A DNA stretch of 64,000 nt from Alphaproteobacteria bacterium (GCA_024244705.1 JAAEOK010000036.1:62001-126000); one strand, 5' to 3'. Positions 26,670 through 37,941 are shown, counted from the first letter of the stretch. Numbers and translations are program-made. The notes: generated by a model from the letters alone, not told the origin.

Positions 26670-28010
26670 ATGAAAATGGCCGTGCCCTCCTCACGATGGT
26701 TGGCGGTTCTTGCCGCCTTGTTGTTCTTAATCCTGCCGCAGGACGGGCGGGCCGAGCTGCGCATCGACATAACCCGCGGCAATGTCGAGCCGCTGCCGAT
26801 TGCCATCGTCGCGTTTCACGGCGATGTCGAGGAAGCGGCCCGCATCGGCGCAGACATCTCATCGGTCATATCCAGCGACTTGGAGCGATCGGGCCTATTC
26901 AGGATGTTGCCCGAATCGGCGTTCATTCAGAAAATCGTATCGGCCTCGGTGCAGCCGCGTTTCGCCGACTGGCGGCTGATCAACGCCCAGGCCCTGGTGT
27001 CCGGAGGCGTGCGGCTTTTGGTCGACGGCCGCCTGCGCGTCGAGTTTCGTCTGTGGGACGTGTTCGCCGGACAGCAACTGGTCGGCAAGGCGTTCGAGAC
27101 GCCGCCCGAAAACTGGCGCCGGGTGTCGCACATCATCGCCGACGAAATCTATCAGCGCCTGACCGGGGAGGAAGGGTATTTCGACACCCGCATCGTCTAT
27201 GTCGCGGAATCGGGACCCCAGGACGCGCGCGTCAAAAAGCTGGCCATCATGGACCAAGACGGCGCCAACCACCGCTACCTGACGAACGGCCGCAATCTCG
27301 TCCTGACGCCGCGTTTTTCGCCGACGACCCAAGAAATCACCTATATGTCGTATATCAACAACCGGCCTCGGGTGTACCTGTTCAATATCGACACCGGCCA
27401 GCAAGAGGTGCTCGGCGATTTTCCCGGCATGACGTTCGCGCCGCGCTTTTCGCCCGACGGCAATCGGGTCATCATGAGCATGGCAAGCGGCGGCAACAGC
27501 GAGATCTACACGATGGATCTGCGCACCCGCCAGGTGCGGCGTTTGACCAACAACCCGGCGATCGACACCTCGCCGTCCTATTCGCCCGACGGATCCCAGG
27601 TCACCTTCAACTCGGACCGCGGCGGCAGCCCGCAGATTTATATAATGGATCGCGACGGCAACAACGTGAAACGGATCAGCTTCGGCAAGGGCCAATACTT
27701 GACACCGGTGTGGTCGCCGCGCGGCGATCTGATCGCATTCACGAAGCTTCAGCAGGGCCGATTCTTTATCGGAATCATCCGGCCCGACGGCACCGGGGAA
27801 CGGCTGTTGGCCGAAGATTTCCTCGTTGAATCACCGACTTGGGCGCCCAATGGGCGGGTTTTGATGTTTTTTCGACAGCAACCTTCGAACAGCGACGGCG
27901 GCGGTGGCGGCAGCAGGCTCTATTCCATCGATTTGACGGGATATAACGAGCGCGTGGCGGAGACCCCGCTCGACGCTTCCGACCCGGCATGGTCGCCCTT
28001 GATTCCGTGA
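26670..28010 (+). CDS. tolB: Tol-Pal system beta-propeller protein TolB
   Basis: A 446-residue periplasmic protein. A signal peptide (about 1-27, [19 protein letters not shown], cleavage after GRA) precedes the TolB N-terminal domain and a six-bladed propeller with repeated FSPDG / SPDGSQ / MDRDG motifs. It binds Pal and TolA. I start at the ATG at 26670, just after the tolA stop, because it gives the signal peptide. Confidence 0.96.
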   Translation: MKMAVPSSRWLAVLAALLFLILPQDGRAELRIDITRGNVEPLPIAIVAFHGDVEEAARIGADISSVISSDLERSGLFRMLPESAFIQKIVSASVQPRFADWRLINAQALVSGGVRLLVDGRLRVEFRLWDVFAGQQLVGKAFETPPENWRRVSHIIADEIYQRLTGEEGYFDTRIVYVAESGPQDARVKKLAIMDQDGANHRYLTNGRNLVLTPRFSPTTQEITYMSYINNRPRVYLFNIDTGQQEVLGDFPGMTFAPRFSPDGNRVIMSMASGGNSEIYTMDLRTRQVRRLTNNPAIDTSPSYSPDGSQVTFNSDRGGSPQIYIMDRDGNNVKRISFGKGQYLTPVWSPRGDLIAFTKLQQGRFFIGIIRPDGTGERLLAEDFLVESPTWAPNGRVLMFFRQQPSNSDGGGGGSRLYSIDLTGYNERVAETPLDASDPAWSPLIP

Positions 28011-28181
28011 CTCGGCCAATCTATAGTTCCCAGGCGTTAGCTATTGGAATATATGGCATTTTTACACACTCCGAATCACGGGACCCGGGAATCGGTTTGT
28101 GACCATACGAGGCGGCGGTGGTCATGCTCGTAAATGTTCAAGCCGCTTGATTTCATGCCTTCGACTGGAAAGGGGCCACCC

Positions 28182-28676
28182 ATGCGCTTTAAGGAACTGA
28201 TCAGTGTTTTCGCAGTTGTCCTTCTGTTGACCGCCTGTGCCAGCGACGATGAAATGGCAGACCCCGACGTGGTTTCCACCGAATCGGGTTCATCCGGCTC
28301 CGGATCGACCTCGGCCTCCGATCTCACGGCCCAGGAGCAACTCGAGCAAATCGGCGACCGGGTCTTCTTCGAATTCAATCGTTACAACCTGACCCCACAA
28401 GCCCAGCAGGCGATTCAGGGTTGGGCGAAGTGGATGCAGGGAAATCCTGCCGTTACGGTGGTTGTCGAAGGTCACGCCGACGAGCGCGGAACGCGCGAGT
28501 ACAATTTGGCGCTGGGCGAACGCCGCGCCGACAGCGCGCGCAACTATCTTGTCGCCCTGGGCGTCCAGCCCGGCCGCATATCGGTCGTCAGCTATGGCAA
28601 GGAACGCCCGGCGGTGGTCGGATCGAACGACTACGCCTGGGCCCAGAACCGGCGGGCGGTCATCGTCGTACAATAG
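28182..28676 (+). CDS. pal: peptidoglycan-associated lipoprotein Pal
   Basis: A 164-residue outer-membrane lipoprotein. The signal peptide ends in the lipobox LLTAC (lipidated Cys near 19), then a Ser/Gly linker, then the OmpA domain with VFFEFNRYNLT, EGHADERGTREYN and NRRAVIV, which binds diaminopimelate of peptidoglycan. The start at 28182 has AGGGG upstream. A 171-base gap after tolB contains AT-rich sequence (TTGGAATATATGGC near 28045) that may be a second promoter. Confidence 0.96.
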   Translation: MRFKELISVFAVVLLLTACASDDEMADPDVVSTESGSSGSGSTSASDLTAQEQLEQIGDRVFFEFNRYNLTPQAQQAIQGWAKWMQGNPAVTVVVEGHADERGTREYNLALGERRADSARNYLVALGVQPGRISVVSYGKERPAVVGSNDYAWAQNRRAVIVVQ

Positions 28677-28836
28677 CGCGAATGCGGGGCCTGCCAAACC
28701 GGCCCTGAGAGCGATGGCGGGCTATCCGGTGGCGGTTATCCCGGTTTTCCGTGCGCCTTAGTTTTGCCGAAAAAATTGCGCACGCTGGTGTCTGTCGAAT
28801 GGCGGCATGGAAAGACCCGGAGGCGAAGATAAAGCG

Positions 28837-29718
28837 ATGATTGGATTGTCGGCGCGCCGCAATGTGGCCGCAGCGGTGTTGGCCGTGGCGGCGTGCCTTG
28901 TTACCGGTCCGCTGTCCGCCCAGACCGGTCAGCCCCTGTCGCCGGCCGCCGCGGCTCAGTTTGAAATCAGGCTTCAGCAGCTCGAACAGGAAGTCCGTGC
29001 GCTCACCGGCATGATCGAGGAGTTGAGCTTCAATGTGCGCCGCTTGGAGGGACAGTTCGAACGGAACCAGGCCGATCTCGAAATGCGCTTACAGCCGGGG
29101 ACGGGTGGAAGCTCGAACGAAAACCTCGCTGCCGACGCGGCGCTGCCGGCGCCCACCGCGCGGGCGGTGATCCCCGAACCGTCCGCGGCCCCGCCCCAGA
29201 TCGTCACGCCGCAAGGTGTGACCTTGGGCGCTGCCCCGAACAATCCCGCCAACTCGACCACGGTAACGGCCGCGCCGACGCTGACGGTGACCCCGCCGGC
29301 CAGCGGCGGAAGCGCCACCGTCCTTCCGCAAGGAGCGCCGGCGGAAGACTACAACAACGCCTATGCCTTGCTCCAACAAGCCGATTATGGCGGTGCCGAG
29401 CGCGCCTTCGGATCTTTTCTCGCCACATACCCAAGCGATCCATTGGCGGGAAATGCCCAATATTGGCTGGCCGAGACCTTTTATGTTCGTGAGAATTACC
29501 ATCAGGCCGCGGTCCAATTCGCGGAGGGGTACAAGAATTACCCGACCGGGCCCAAGGCGGCGGCGAATCTCCTCAAACTCGGCATGTCTCTCGGCCGCCT
29601 CGGCAAGAACAGGGAGGCCTGCGCGTCGCTTGACGAACTCGACCGCCGTTTTCCCGATGCCCCGGGCAATGTCCAGCAGTATGCGAGGACCGAGCGGCAA
29701 CGGCTCGGTTGCGGCTGA
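28837..29718 (+). CDS. cpoB: cell division coordinator CpoB (YbgF)
   Basis: A 293-residue periplasmic protein: signal peptide (about 1-28, cleavage after LSA), trimerising coiled coil (about 35-85), a low-complexity Ala/Pro linker, and a C-terminal TPR domain (about 175-293; DYNNAYALLQQADYGGAERAF, AQYWLAETFY). CpoB links Tol to peptidoglycan synthesis at division. The ORF could begin at 28807, but the ATG at 28837 starts the signal peptide. Confidence 0.93.
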   Translation: MIGLSARRNVAAAVLAVAACLVTGPLSAQTGQPLSPAAAAQFEIRLQQLEQEVRALTGMIEELSFNVRRLEGQFERNQADLEMRLQPGTGGSSNENLAADAALPAPTARAVIPEPSAAPPQIVTPQGVTLGAAPNNPANSTTVTAAPTLTVTPPASGGSATVLPQGAPAEDYNNAYALLQQADYGGAERAFGSFLATYPSDPLAGNAQYWLAETFYVRENYHQAAVQFAEGYKNYPTGPKAAANLLKLGMSLGRLGKNREACASLDELDRRFPDAPGNVQQYARTERQRLGCG

Positions 29719-31107
29719 TTGGAACCCCGGCGGGGACCGCGCAAACCAGACCACGGGCTGTCGTCGACGAAGTTCGGCCGCTTGATGGCGGCGGTCGGGC
29801 CGTTCGAGCCCAGGCCGCGGCTCGCGGTGGCGGTTTCGGGGGGCGTTGACAGCGTCGCGCTTTGTTTGCTGGCCGACCAATGGGCGCGGCGGCGCGGCGG
29901 CGGTGTTGTCGCCCTCACCGTTGACCATCGTCTCAGGCCCGAATCCCTTGGCGAGGCAAGACAGGTCGGGGCTTGGTTGTCGCCGCGGGGAATCCCCCAC
30001 AAGATCCTGTCCTGGACATCCGATAGCCCGGGCTCGGGAATTCAGGCGGCGGCGCGTTCGGCGCGTTATCGTCTGCTCTCGGAATGGTGCGCGCGCAACG
30101 GCGTGTTTCACCTGTTGCTTGCCCACCACCTCGAAGACCAAGCCGAAACTTTCTTGATGCGGTTGGCGCGCGGTAGCGGCGTCGACGGACTGGCGGCGAT
30201 GGCGCCGGTTTCGGCGCTGCCGCACACGCGGCTCTTGAGGCCGCTTCTCGGGGTGACGAAATCCGACCTCATGGCTGTGCTGCAAGACCGCAGTCAGGAT
30301 TGGATCGAGGATCCGTCGAACCAGGATCATAGTTATCACCGCGTGCGCGTCCGCGCCGAGCGGGATCGCCTCGATGGGCTTGGCATGACCGCACGAAGAT
30401 TGGCCGAGACCTGCCGGCGGATGGCCGATGCCCGGGCATTGCTGGAGGAGCTGACGACCTCCCTCATGGCCCGCGCAATCTCGATTCACGCGGCCGGCTA
30501 CGCGAACCTCGACCGAGGCGTATTCACCGCTGCACCGAGCGAAATCGGACGCCGCGCACTGGTCCGGACCCTGACGACGATCGGCGCCACGTCGTACGGG
30601 CCGCGAGCGGACAACGTATCGGCGCTCTATCACGATCTGGCCATGGGCCGGGTCGGGCGTCCCCGAACCCTTGGCGGGTGCCGGTTGGTGCCAACCCGTT
30701 CAAGCCTTCTGATTTGCCGCGAGCCGGCCGCGGCGAAGGAAGAAATCGAGCTTGGCGGGCGCGGCGAGGTGGTCTGGGACCGGCGCTATCGCTTGAAATT
30801 GACCCCCGATCTCGGCACCCGGGTCCGGGGTACCAAGCTGCGGCGGTTGGGCGTCAAGGGGTGGACGCAGGCCGTCGCTGATCGGCCCGATTTGCGCCCC
30901 AACGCGATCCCCAATCCTGCAATTCCGTCGTTGCCGGCGATATTCGACGCGGGGGGCGTTGTCGCGGTGCCCCACCTCGGTTATGGACGGCACGGGTCGG
31001 AACTTGGTAAGCTCTTGTTAAGCAAGATCGATTACGAGCCTATGAGGCCGTTATCGGCGGCCCGATTTTCGGTTGCGCTTTGGGGAGAACGCCCCATTTC
31101 TAGTTAA
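29719..31107 (+). CDS. tilS: tRNA(Ile)-lysidine synthase
   Basis: A 462-residue enzyme (if TTG at 29719 is used) that puts lysine on C34 of the CAU-anticodon tRNA-Ile. It has the N-type PP-loop AVAVSGGVDSVAL, LTVDHRLR, the LLAHHLEDQAET motif and DWIEDPSNQD. The C-terminal part is less conserved. TTG lies directly after the cpoB stop; the first ATG (29785) would cut an N-terminal helix present in homologues, so the exact start is uncertain. The tilS-ftsH order is conserved. Confidence 0.93.
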   Translation: MEPRRGPRKPDHGLSSTKFGRLMAAVGPFEPRPRLAVAVSGGVDSVALCLLADQWARRRGGGVVALTVDHRLRPESLGEARQVGAWLSPRGIPHKILSWTSDSPGSGIQAAARSARYRLLSEWCARNGVFHLLLAHHLEDQAETFLMRLARGSGVDGLAAMAPVSALPHTRLLRPLLGVTKSDLMAVLQDRSQDWIEDPSNQDHSYHRVRVRAERDRLDGLGMTARRLAETCRRMADARALLEELTTSLMARAISIHAAGYANLDRGVFTAAPSEIGRRALVRTLTTIGATSYGPRADNVSALYHDLAMGRVGRPRTLGGCRLVPTRSSLLICREPAAAKEEIELGGRGEVVWDRRYRLKLTPDLGTRVRGTKLRRLGVKGWTQAVADRPDLRPNAIPNPAIPSLPAIFDAGGVVAVPHLGYGRHGSELGKLLLSKIDYEPMRPLSAARFSVALWGERPISS

Positions 31108-31177
31108 CCGGCCACCCGGGTCCTGTGGAAAGGGACGGGGTCTGTAGCCGTGCCTGACCAAGCGAGGGATTGAATAG

Positions 31178-33118
31178 GTGAACAATTTCGGCAAGAACCT
31201 TGCGCTGTGGCTGGTTATCGGCCTTCTTCTGATTGCCTTGTTCAATCTATTCCAAGGCTCGACCAGCCGGCAGACGCCGACCCAGTTGGCCTATTCCGAT
31301 TTCCTCGCCGAGGTCGACAAGCGCCAGGTCAAGGAGGTCACGCTGCAGGGCGACATGCTCACCGGCACACTGACCGACGGCAGTGATTTCAAGACCTACA
31401 CGCCCAACGATCCCAACCTGGTCGAGAAACTGGAAGGGTCCGGTGTCCGCATCACGGTCTCGCCGGAAGATGACGGCATGCATCCGTTGCTCGGCGTGCT
31501 GGTTTCCTGGTTCCCGATGCTGCTGCTCATCGGTGTGTGGATTTTCTTCATGCGCCAGATGCAGTCCGGCGGCGGCCGCGCGATGGGGTTCGGCAAGTCG
31601 CGCGCCCGGCTGCTGACCGAAAAGGTCGGCCGGATCACGTTCGCCGACGTGGCCGGCATCGACGAAGCGAAACAGGAAGTCGAAGAGATCGTCGAGTTCC
31701 TGCGCGATCCGCAAAAATTCCAACGCCTCGGCGGCCAGATCCCGAAGGGGGTCTTGTTGGTCGGCCCTCCGGGCACCGGCAAGACGCTGCTTGCGCGAGC
31801 CATCGCCGGCGAGGCGAATGTTCCGTTCTTCACCATTTCGGGGTCCGATTTCGTCGAGATGTTCGTCGGCGTCGGCGCCAGCCGCGTCCGCGACATGTTC
31901 GAGCAAGGCAAGAAGAACGCGCCCTGCATCATCTTCATCGATGAGATCGACGCTGTCGGCCGCCACCGTGGCGCCGGCCTCGGCGGCGGCAACGACGAGC
32001 GCGAGCAAACCCTGAACCAGCTGCTGGTCGAGATGGACGGGTTCGAGGCCAATGAGGGGGTGATCCTGATCGCCGCCACCAACCGGCCCGATGTGCTCGA
32101 TCCCGCGCTGCTGCGGCCGGGTCGCTTCGACCGTCAGGTCGTGGTGCCCAACCCGGATGTGCTCGGCCGCGAGAAGATCCTCAAGGTTCACCTGAAAAAG
32201 GTCGAGGTCGGGCCCAATGTCGACCCTAAGATCATCGCCCGCGGCACGCCCGGATTCTCGGGCGCCGATCTGGCCAACCTGGTCAATGAAGCGGCTTTGC
32301 TCGCGGCCCGCAAGAGCAAGCGCATGGTGACCATGGATGAGATGGAAGAGGCCAAGGACAAGGTGCTGATGGGTGCCGAACGCCGCTCCATGGTCATGAC
32401 CGAACATGAGAAGGAAATGACCGCGTACCACGAGGCCGGTCATGCCCTGGTCGCGGTATACACGCCGAGCCACGATCCGCTACACAAGGTGACGATCATT
32501 CCGCGCGGACGGGCGCTTGGCGTCACCATGTCGCTGCCGGAGCGGGACAAGTACGCGCTGTCGAAGCGCGAGCTCGAGGCCAAGATCGCCATGGCATTTG
32601 GCGGCCGGGTCGCCGAAGAGTTGATCTACGGTCCCGAGAACATCACGACCGGTGCCGGCAACGATATTCAGCAGGCGACCGGATTGGCGCGCCGCATGGT
32701 AACCGAATGGGGCATGAGCGAGATCCTCGGGCCGCTGCGCTATAGCGATAACGAGGAGGAAATCTTCCTCGGCCATTCGGTGACGCAACGCAAGAACGTG
32801 TCCGATGCCACGGCCAAGATTATCGATGAAGAGGTGCGGCGTCTGATCGAGGAGGGCGAGGCGCATGCGCGCAAGGTGCTCGGCGATCACATGGACGATC
32901 TCCACCTCGTGGCCAAGGGCCTGTTGGAATACGAGACCCTGAGCGCCGACGACATCAAGGCGCTGATGAAGGGCGAGCCGGTCCAGCGGCCGGACGCGGA
33001 CGACGATCAGCCACGGACAAGCGGCAAGCGTGCGTCGGTGCCGACGACCGGTGCCAAGCGTAATCCGGGGTCCGAAGACGCCGGCGGCATGGAGCCGGAG
33101 CCGCAGCCCGGAACCTGA
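31178..33118 (+). CDS. ftsH: ATP-dependent zinc metalloprotease FtsH
   Basis: A 646-residue membrane-anchored AAA protease. Two N-terminal helices (about 8-26 and 104-124) flank a periplasmic domain; the AAA module has [18 protein letters not shown] and the [22 protein letters not shown]; the zinc site HEAGH is at 418-422. The start codon is GTG. It degrades membrane proteins and regulators such as sigma-32 and LpxC, so with rpoH in the window it may tune the heat-shock response. Confidence 0.97.
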   Translation: MNNFGKNLALWLVIGLLLIALFNLFQGSTSRQTPTQLAYSDFLAEVDKRQVKEVTLQGDMLTGTLTDGSDFKTYTPNDPNLVEKLEGSGVRITVSPEDDGMHPLLGVLVSWFPMLLLIGVWIFFMRQMQSGGGRAMGFGKSRARLLTEKVGRITFADVAGIDEAKQEVEEIVEFLRDPQKFQRLGGQIPKGVLLVGPPGTGKTLLARAIAGEANVPFFTISGSDFVEMFVGVGASRVRDMFEQGKKNAPCIIFIDEIDAVGRHRGAGLGGGNDEREQTLNQLLVEMDGFEANEGVILIAATNRPDVLDPALLRPGRFDRQVVVPNPDVLGREKILKVHLKKVEVGPNVDPKIIARGTPGFSGADLANLVNEAALLAARKSKRMVTMDEMEEAKDKVLMGAERRSMVMTEHEKEMTAYHEAGHALVAVYTPSHDPLHKVTIIPRGRALGVTMSLPERDKYALSKRELEAKIAMAFGGRVAEELIYGPENITTGAGNDIQQATGLARRMVTEWGMSEILGPLRYSDNEEEIFLGHSVTQRKNVSDATAKIIDEEVRRLIEEGEAHARKVLGDHMDDLHLVAKGLLEYETLSADDIKALMKGEPVQRPDADDDQPRTSGKRASVPTTGAKRNPGSEDAGGMEPEPQPGT

Positions 33119-33155
33119 CGCAGACCCCATCTGCTCACCTTCACGACGGCCCGCG

Positions 33156-34208
33156 ATGGCGGATCGCATCTATCTGGAACCGATTGGACTGGTTGATCCG
33201 AGCGTGACGGGCTTGGCGGGAGAGCCGTTTCTGGGCGGCCCGCGGCGCTTCATCGCCTGCCGCCAATTCCGGCGCGGCGAGGACGGCGCCGTCGTCGAAA
33301 GTGTTTTTCCGATCTCCGATATAGCCGCCGCGGAAGAGGCCGATAGAGACCTTCGCCCGCTTCTCGATCGCTTGGTCGCCGTGCGGCCGCCTTTTGCCGA
33401 TGTGCCGCTGGATCGCCCCGTCCTCATGGGCGTGTTGAACGTTACACCCGACAGTTTTTCCGACGGCGGCGATAATTGGGATTTCGAGCGCGCGATCGAG
33501 GCCGGTTTGGCCATGGTCGAGGCGGGCGCCGGCATCATCGATGTTGGCGGCGAATCGACCCGGCCCGGCGCGCGGGAAATCGACCCGGCGGAAGAAATCG
33601 AGCGCACCGAAGCCGTGGTACGGGCCCTGGCCGACGCCGGCGCGACGGTGTCGATCGATACCCGCCATGCCGCCGTCATGGCGGCCGCCCTTTCCGCCGG
33701 GGCGCGGATCATCAATGACGTCTCCGCCCTGACTCAGGATCGGGACAGCCTGGCGCTGGCGGCGGACAGCGACGCCGGCGTGATCCTGATGCATATGCGT
33801 GGCACCCCCGCGACCATGCAGAACAATCCCGCCTACGCCTGTGCGCCGCTCGACGTCTATGACGCGCTGGCCGGTCGCGTCGCGGCATGTCTCGAGGCCG
33901 GGATCCCGAGGACGCGCCTCGCCGTCGATCCCGGTATCGGCTTCGGCAAGACCATGCAGCACAATCTGGAGATTCTTCGCCATATCGGCTTGTTCCACGG
34001 CCTCGGCTGCCCGATCGCGCTAGGCGTCTCGCGCAAGTTGAAGATCGGACCGGCGAACAGTGGCATAGCGCCGAAATCCCGCGGCTCCGGGACGCTGGCC
34101 GCGGTGCTCGCGGCGGCCGATCTCGGCGTCCAGATTCTTCGCGTTCACGATGTTGGCGAGACGATCCAGGCGTTGGAAATTCAGGCCGCCATCGCCACCA
34201 CGGCGTAA
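33156..34208 (+). CDS. folP: dihydropteroate synthase
   Basis: A 350-residue enzyme joining p-aminobenzoate to dihydropterin pyrophosphate. The TIM-barrel core starts near 88 with LMGVLNVTPDSFSDGG and has DVGGESTRPGA, INDVSAL, MHMRGTP and DPGIGFGKT. The extra ~85 N-terminal residues are typical of alphaproteobacterial FolP. The start is ATG at 33156. It lies between ftsH and glmM, as in E. coli. Confidence 0.95.
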   Translation: MADRIYLEPIGLVDPSVTGLAGEPFLGGPRRFIACRQFRRGEDGAVVESVFPISDIAAAEEADRDLRPLLDRLVAVRPPFADVPLDRPVLMGVLNVTPDSFSDGGDNWDFERAIEAGLAMVEAGAGIIDVGGESTRPGAREIDPAEEIERTEAVVRALADAGATVSIDTRHAAVMAAALSAGARIINDVSALTQDRDSLALAADSDAGVILMHMRGTPATMQNNPAYACAPLDVYDALAGRVAACLEAGIPRTRLAVDPGIGFGKTMQHNLEILRHIGLFHGLGCPIALGVSRKLKIGPANSGIAPKSRGSGTLAAVLAAADLGVQILRVHDVGETIQALEIQAAIATTA

Positions 34209-34291
34209 AGCCGGCCGAGAAGCGACGCTGGAAATTGAAAAGTAACGAATCTTTGGTATAAGACATTGTTTCTCTAACTTGATTCAGAAGA

Positions 34292-35647
34292 ATGAGCCGT
34301 AAACTGTTCGGCACGGATGGTATCCGCGCCGCCGCCAATACCGAGCCGATGACCGCGGCGACGATGCTGCGCCTTGCCATGGCGGCGGGGCGTTATTTTC
34401 GCCGCGGCGACCATCGGCACCGCGTCGTCATCGGCAAGGACACGCGGCTTTCGGGTTATATGATCGAACCGGCATTGACTTCGGGGTTCGTCGCCATGGG
34501 CATGGATGTCGTCCTCGTCGGTCCCATGCCGACGCCGGCGGTGGCGATGCTGACCCGGTCGCTGCGCGCGGATTTGGGCGTCGTGATCTCCGCCTCGCAC
34601 AATCCCTACCAGGACAATGGGATCAAGCTTTTCGGGCCCGATGGTTTCAAGCTTTCGGATTCGGTGGAAATCGAAATCGAGCGTCTGATGGACAACGGCG
34701 TCGACGAGGACGCCGCGGTCGCCAAAGACCTCGGTCGCGCCCGCCGTCTCGACGATGCGCCGGGACGCTATATCGAGTTCGTCAAGAATACATTCCCCCG
34801 CGAACTTCGCCTCGATGGCCTCAAGATCGTCATCGATTGCGCCAACGGCGCGGCCTATCGGGTGGCGCCGACCGTCCTCTGGGAACTGGGCGCCGATGTC
34901 ATTCCCATGGCGGTGTCTCCGGATGGGCTCAATATCAACGATCGCTGCGGGGCAACCGACACCACGCACCTGCGGGAGCAGGTCATTACCCATGGCGCCG
35001 ATCTCGGCATCGCACTCGATGGCGACGCCGACCGCCTGGCGTTGGTCGATGAGCATGGCGCGCCCATAAACGGCGATCAGATGATGGCCCTGATCGCCCG
35101 CTATTGGCAGCAGATGGAACGCATACGGGGCGGTGGCTTGGTCGCCACTGTGATGTCGAACCTCGGTCTCGAACGCTTCCTGCAAGGCTTGGGGCTGCGG
35201 CTCGAACGCACCCAGGTCGGCGACCGGTACGTGGTCGAGCATATGCGCGCCGGGGGCTACAACATCGGCGGCGAACAATCCGGCCACCTCATCCTCAGCG
35301 ACTACGCGACGACCGGGGACGGGCTGATCGCCGCGCTGCAGGTCCTGGCCGTTCTGGTCAAAGGGGAAAACCCGGTCAGTGATGTCGCGCATGTCTTCGA
35401 TCCGTTGCCGCAGTTCCTGCGCAGTGTTCCGGATGCCGGTCGGGACTCGCTCGCCGACAGCCGAGTGAAGGATCGGATCGCGGCGGCGACGGCGCAGCTT
35501 GGCGACCGCGGCCGGCTTGTCGTTCGCCAATCGGGCACCGAACCCATCATCCGCGTGATGGCGGAAGGTGAGGACGCGGAGATCGTGACCGGCGTGATCG
35601 ACGATATCGCGAACGCCATCGCCGAAGCCGCGATAAGCACTCGTTAG
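34292..35647 (+). CDS. glmM: phosphoglucosamine mutase
   Basis: A 451-residue alpha-D-phosphohexomutase converting glucosamine 6-phosphate to the 1-phosphate for peptidoglycan and LPS. It opens [12 protein letters not shown]; the phosphoserine loop is [14 protein letters not shown], the metal loop is LDGDADRL, and the sugar-binding GGEQSGH and C-terminal [12 protein letters not shown] are present. thiD follows 3 bases after the stop. Confidence 0.97.
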   Translation: MSRKLFGTDGIRAAANTEPMTAATMLRLAMAAGRYFRRGDHRHRVVIGKDTRLSGYMIEPALTSGFVAMGMDVVLVGPMPTPAVAMLTRSLRADLGVVISASHNPYQDNGIKLFGPDGFKLSDSVEIEIERLMDNGVDEDAAVAKDLGRARRLDDAPGRYIEFVKNTFPRELRLDGLKIVIDCANGAAYRVAPTVLWELGADVIPMAVSPDGLNINDRCGATDTTHLREQVITHGADLGIALDGDADRLALVDEHGAPINGDQMMALIARYWQQMERIRGGGLVATVMSNLGLERFLQGLGLRLERTQVGDRYVVEHMRAGGYNIGGEQSGHLILSDYATTGDGLIAALQVLAVLVKGENPVSDVAHVFDPLPQFLRSVPDAGRDSLADSRVKDRIAAATAQLGDRGRLVVRQSGTEPIIRVMAEGEDAEIVTGVIDDIANAIAEAAISTR

Positions 35648-35650
35648 GTT

Positions 35651-36445
35651 GTGGACGGGCGGGTTCTTATAATCGCCGGGTCCGATTCCGGCGGCGGTGC
35701 CGGAATCCAGGCCGACATAAAAACCGTCACCGCGCTGGGCGGCTATGCGGCGACCGCGATCACCGCCCTGACCGCACAGAACACCTTGGGCGTCTTCGGC
35801 GTCCACGCGGTGCCGCCCGCCTTCATTGCCAAGCAGATGGAGTTGGTGCTCGAGGACATCGGCGCCGACGCGATCAAGACCGGGATGCTGCATAGCAGCG
35901 AGGTGATCGAGGCGGTAGCCGACGTAATCGACGCATCCAACTCAGCGGTGCCGCGCGTCGTCGACCCGGTGATGGTCGCCAAGGGTGGCGCGCCGCTGCT
36001 CGAGCCGTCGGCGGTGGCGGCTCTCACGACCCGGCTGATTCCGGAGGCCGCGATCATCACGCCCAATCTTCCGGAAGCGGGGGTGTTGCTCGGCCGTACG
36101 ATCGAAACCGTCGACGTGTTGCCGACGGCGGCCGAGGATCTCCTGGCGCTCGGGCCACGGGCCGTGCTGCTCAAGGGCGGACATCTTGCCGGCGACCGTA
36201 TTGTCGACGTGCTGGCCACTGCGGATGGGATCGAGAGGTTCGAGGGACCGCGCATCGACACCCGGCATACCCACGGCACCGGTTGCACGTTGGCGTCGGC
36301 CATAGCCACCGGTCTGGCCCAGGCGCTGGACCTGCGGGACTCGGTAATACGCGCGCGGGCCTATGTCGCCGAGGCGATCCGCAACGCGCCCGGTTACGGT
36401 GGCGGGCACGGTCCCCTCGATCACGGCCACACGGTCAAGGCGTAG
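35651..36445 (+). CDS. thiD: hydroxymethylpyrimidine/phosphomethylpyrimidine kinase
   Basis: A 264-residue ribokinase-fold kinase phosphorylating HMP and HMP-P for thiamine synthesis. It has AGSDSGGGAGIQADIKT, DPVMVAKGG, TPNLPEAG and the anion-hole motif HTHGTGCTLASA. The start is GTG at 35651, 3 bases after glmM, so it is coupled. It serves the same pathway as thiE at 13 kb. A short hairpin GCCGG/CCGGC at 36451-36466 lies in the convergent gap to the MocR gene. Confidence 0.94.
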   Translation: MDGRVLIIAGSDSGGGAGIQADIKTVTALGGYAATAITALTAQNTLGVFGVHAVPPAFIAKQMELVLEDIGADAIKTGMLHSSEVIEAVADVIDASNSAVPRVVDPVMVAKGGAPLLEPSAVAALTTRLIPEAAIITPNLPEAGVLLGRTIETVDVLPTAAEDLLALGPRAVLLKGGHLAGDRIVDVLATADGIERFEGPRIDTRHTHGTGCTLASAIATGLAQALDLRDSVIRARAYVAEAIRNAPGYGGGHGPLDHGHTVKA

Positions 36446-36495
36446 TCAGCGCCGGTTCGTTCCGGCCGCGAGGCGTCGCCGAAATCTCAGTATCG

Positions 36496-37878
36496 CTACA
36501 CGATCGAGCGCTCCGCCGGAGGCCCGGACCCGAGCAATTCGGCGAGCCGTCGCAGGCCGGTTTCGAGCGCGGCGCGCGTCGCCGGTGGGCCGAGGCAAAT
36601 ACGGATGGCCTGATTTTCGTCGGGCCGGCCGACCCGAAACGCCGCGTCGGGGGCGACCGCGACACCGTGGCGCCGTGCCGCGGCAGTGAATTCGATCGCG
36701 TTCCAGCCACCGGGCAGGGTGAGCCAAAGGTGCAGGGCACCGGCCTCGGCGGCGACCCGATAATCGGCCAGGAGCTTGCGTCCCAGGTCTAGTCGCGCCG
36801 CCGCTTCCTGGCGCAATCCAGCCAATATGCGCGCCGCCGTACCGTCGCCGATCCAGCGCGAGGCGATCTCCGCCGGCAGCGGCGCGGCCATCCAGCAGGT
36901 CGCACGGATGGCCGATGCGACGTTGTCGCGCAGCCGCGCCGGGGCGACGACATAGCCGGTCCGTAGTCCGGCGGCGACCGTTTTCGAAACACTGGTGACA
37001 TAGATCACCTGGTCTGGCGCCAAACTGGCGAGCGGCGGCGGCCCATCGGGGTGGAAATAGGCGAATAGATCGTCCTCGATGACGACAACGCCGTGACGCG
37101 CGGCGATCTCGACAACGGCCGCCCGGCGCTCCGCCGGCAGGACCGTAGTGGTCGGGTTCTGCAGGGTCGGAATGCAATACAGCGCTTTGATGCCGCTGCG
37201 ACAGGCCTCCTCGACCGCTTCGGGGATCATGCCGTTCGCATCGAGCGCGATCGGCTCCACCTTGTGCCCGAGCATCCGCGCCGAGGCCAGAAAACCGGGA
37301 TGGGTAAACGCCTCGGCGGCAATGCGGTCGCCGGCCGGCACGGCGGCGGCAAGGGCCACGGTGATGCCATGCTGCCCCCCCGAGGTGATTGCCACTTGCT
37401 CGGCGCCGACATGCAGGCCGCTGCGGGCAATCCACCGCGCGCCGGCGGCGCGATGCTCGTCGCGGCCGAGATGGGGTTGATAATCGAGCACCGACGCGAC
37501 CTTGGGATCGGCGGCAAGCGCGCGGAGGACGGCGGCGACATCGCCGCCGTCGGGTCCCTTGGGCGGGTAGTTGAGGCTGAGATCGACAATGCTGTGTTCT
37601 TGTGCCGCGGTCTGCGGCGCCAGGTCTTCGGGCCGCGGCCCGCGAACGAAGGTACCGCGGCCGATCTCGCCGACGGTCAGACCGCGGCGCTCGAGTTCGG
37701 CGTAGGCGCGGGTCACCGTGCCGACCGTCACGCCGACCCGCCACGCCAGGTCGCGATGCGTCGGCAAGCGTTCACCGGGGGTCAGGGCGCCGGCGCCGAT
37801 CTTGGCGGCAATCACGTCGGCGATCGCGAGATAGCGCGGGCCTAGGCTTCCGGCGATATCTTTTGGAAAGATTGTCAT
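36496..37878 (-). CDS. MocR-type GntR regulator with aminotransferase domain
   Basis: A 460-residue fusion regulator. The N-terminal GntR winged helix (about 10-78; LPTHRDLAWRVGVTVGTVTRAY) is followed by a class I aminotransferase-like domain (about 100-455) with the PLP lysine in SVSKTVAAGLRTGY. Such proteins (PdxR, GabR kin) sense PLP or amino compounds and rarely catalyse transamination. It is divergent from the PhzF/EamA pair, its probable target, with inverted and direct repeats in the shared region. Confidence 0.92.
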   Translation of the reverse strand: MTIFPKDIAGSLGPRYLAIADVIAAKIGAGALTPGERLPTHRDLAWRVGVTVGTVTRAYAELERRGLTVGEIGRGTFVRGPRPEDLAPQTAAQEHSIVDLSLNYPPKGPDGGDVAAVLRALAADPKVASVLDYQPHLGRDEHRAAGARWIARSGLHVGAEQVAITSGGQHGITVALAAAVPAGDRIAAEAFTHPGFLASARMLGHKVEPIALDANGMIPEAVEEACRSGIKALYCIPTLQNPTTTVLPAERRAAVVEIAARHGVVVIEDDLFAYFHPDGPPPLASLAPDQVIYVTSVSKTVAAGLRTGYVVAPARLRDNVASAIRATCWMAAPLPAEIASRWIGDGTAARILAGLRQEAAARLDLGRKLLADYRVAAEAGALHLWLTLPGGWNAIEFTAAARRHGVAVAPDAAFRVGRPDENQAIRICLGPPATRAALETGLRRLAELLGSGPPAERSIV

Positions 37879-37881
37879 GGG

Positions 37882-37941
37882 TACAATTATTACATTGACT
37901 TGGAAATCTCGCCGATTTAGGTGAGATTATCGATACAATTT
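37882..37941. promoter_or_regulatory. probable MocR operator in the divergent intergenic region
   Basis: Two direct copies of TACAATT occur at 37882-37888 and 37935-37941, 53 bases apart. Between them is an inverted repeat with 9-base arms, AATCTCGCC (37905-37913) and GGTGAGATT (37920-37928), one mismatch and a 6-base spacer. MocR proteins usually bind direct or inverted repeats in such divergent regions. Binding is inferred, not shown. Confidence 0.5.
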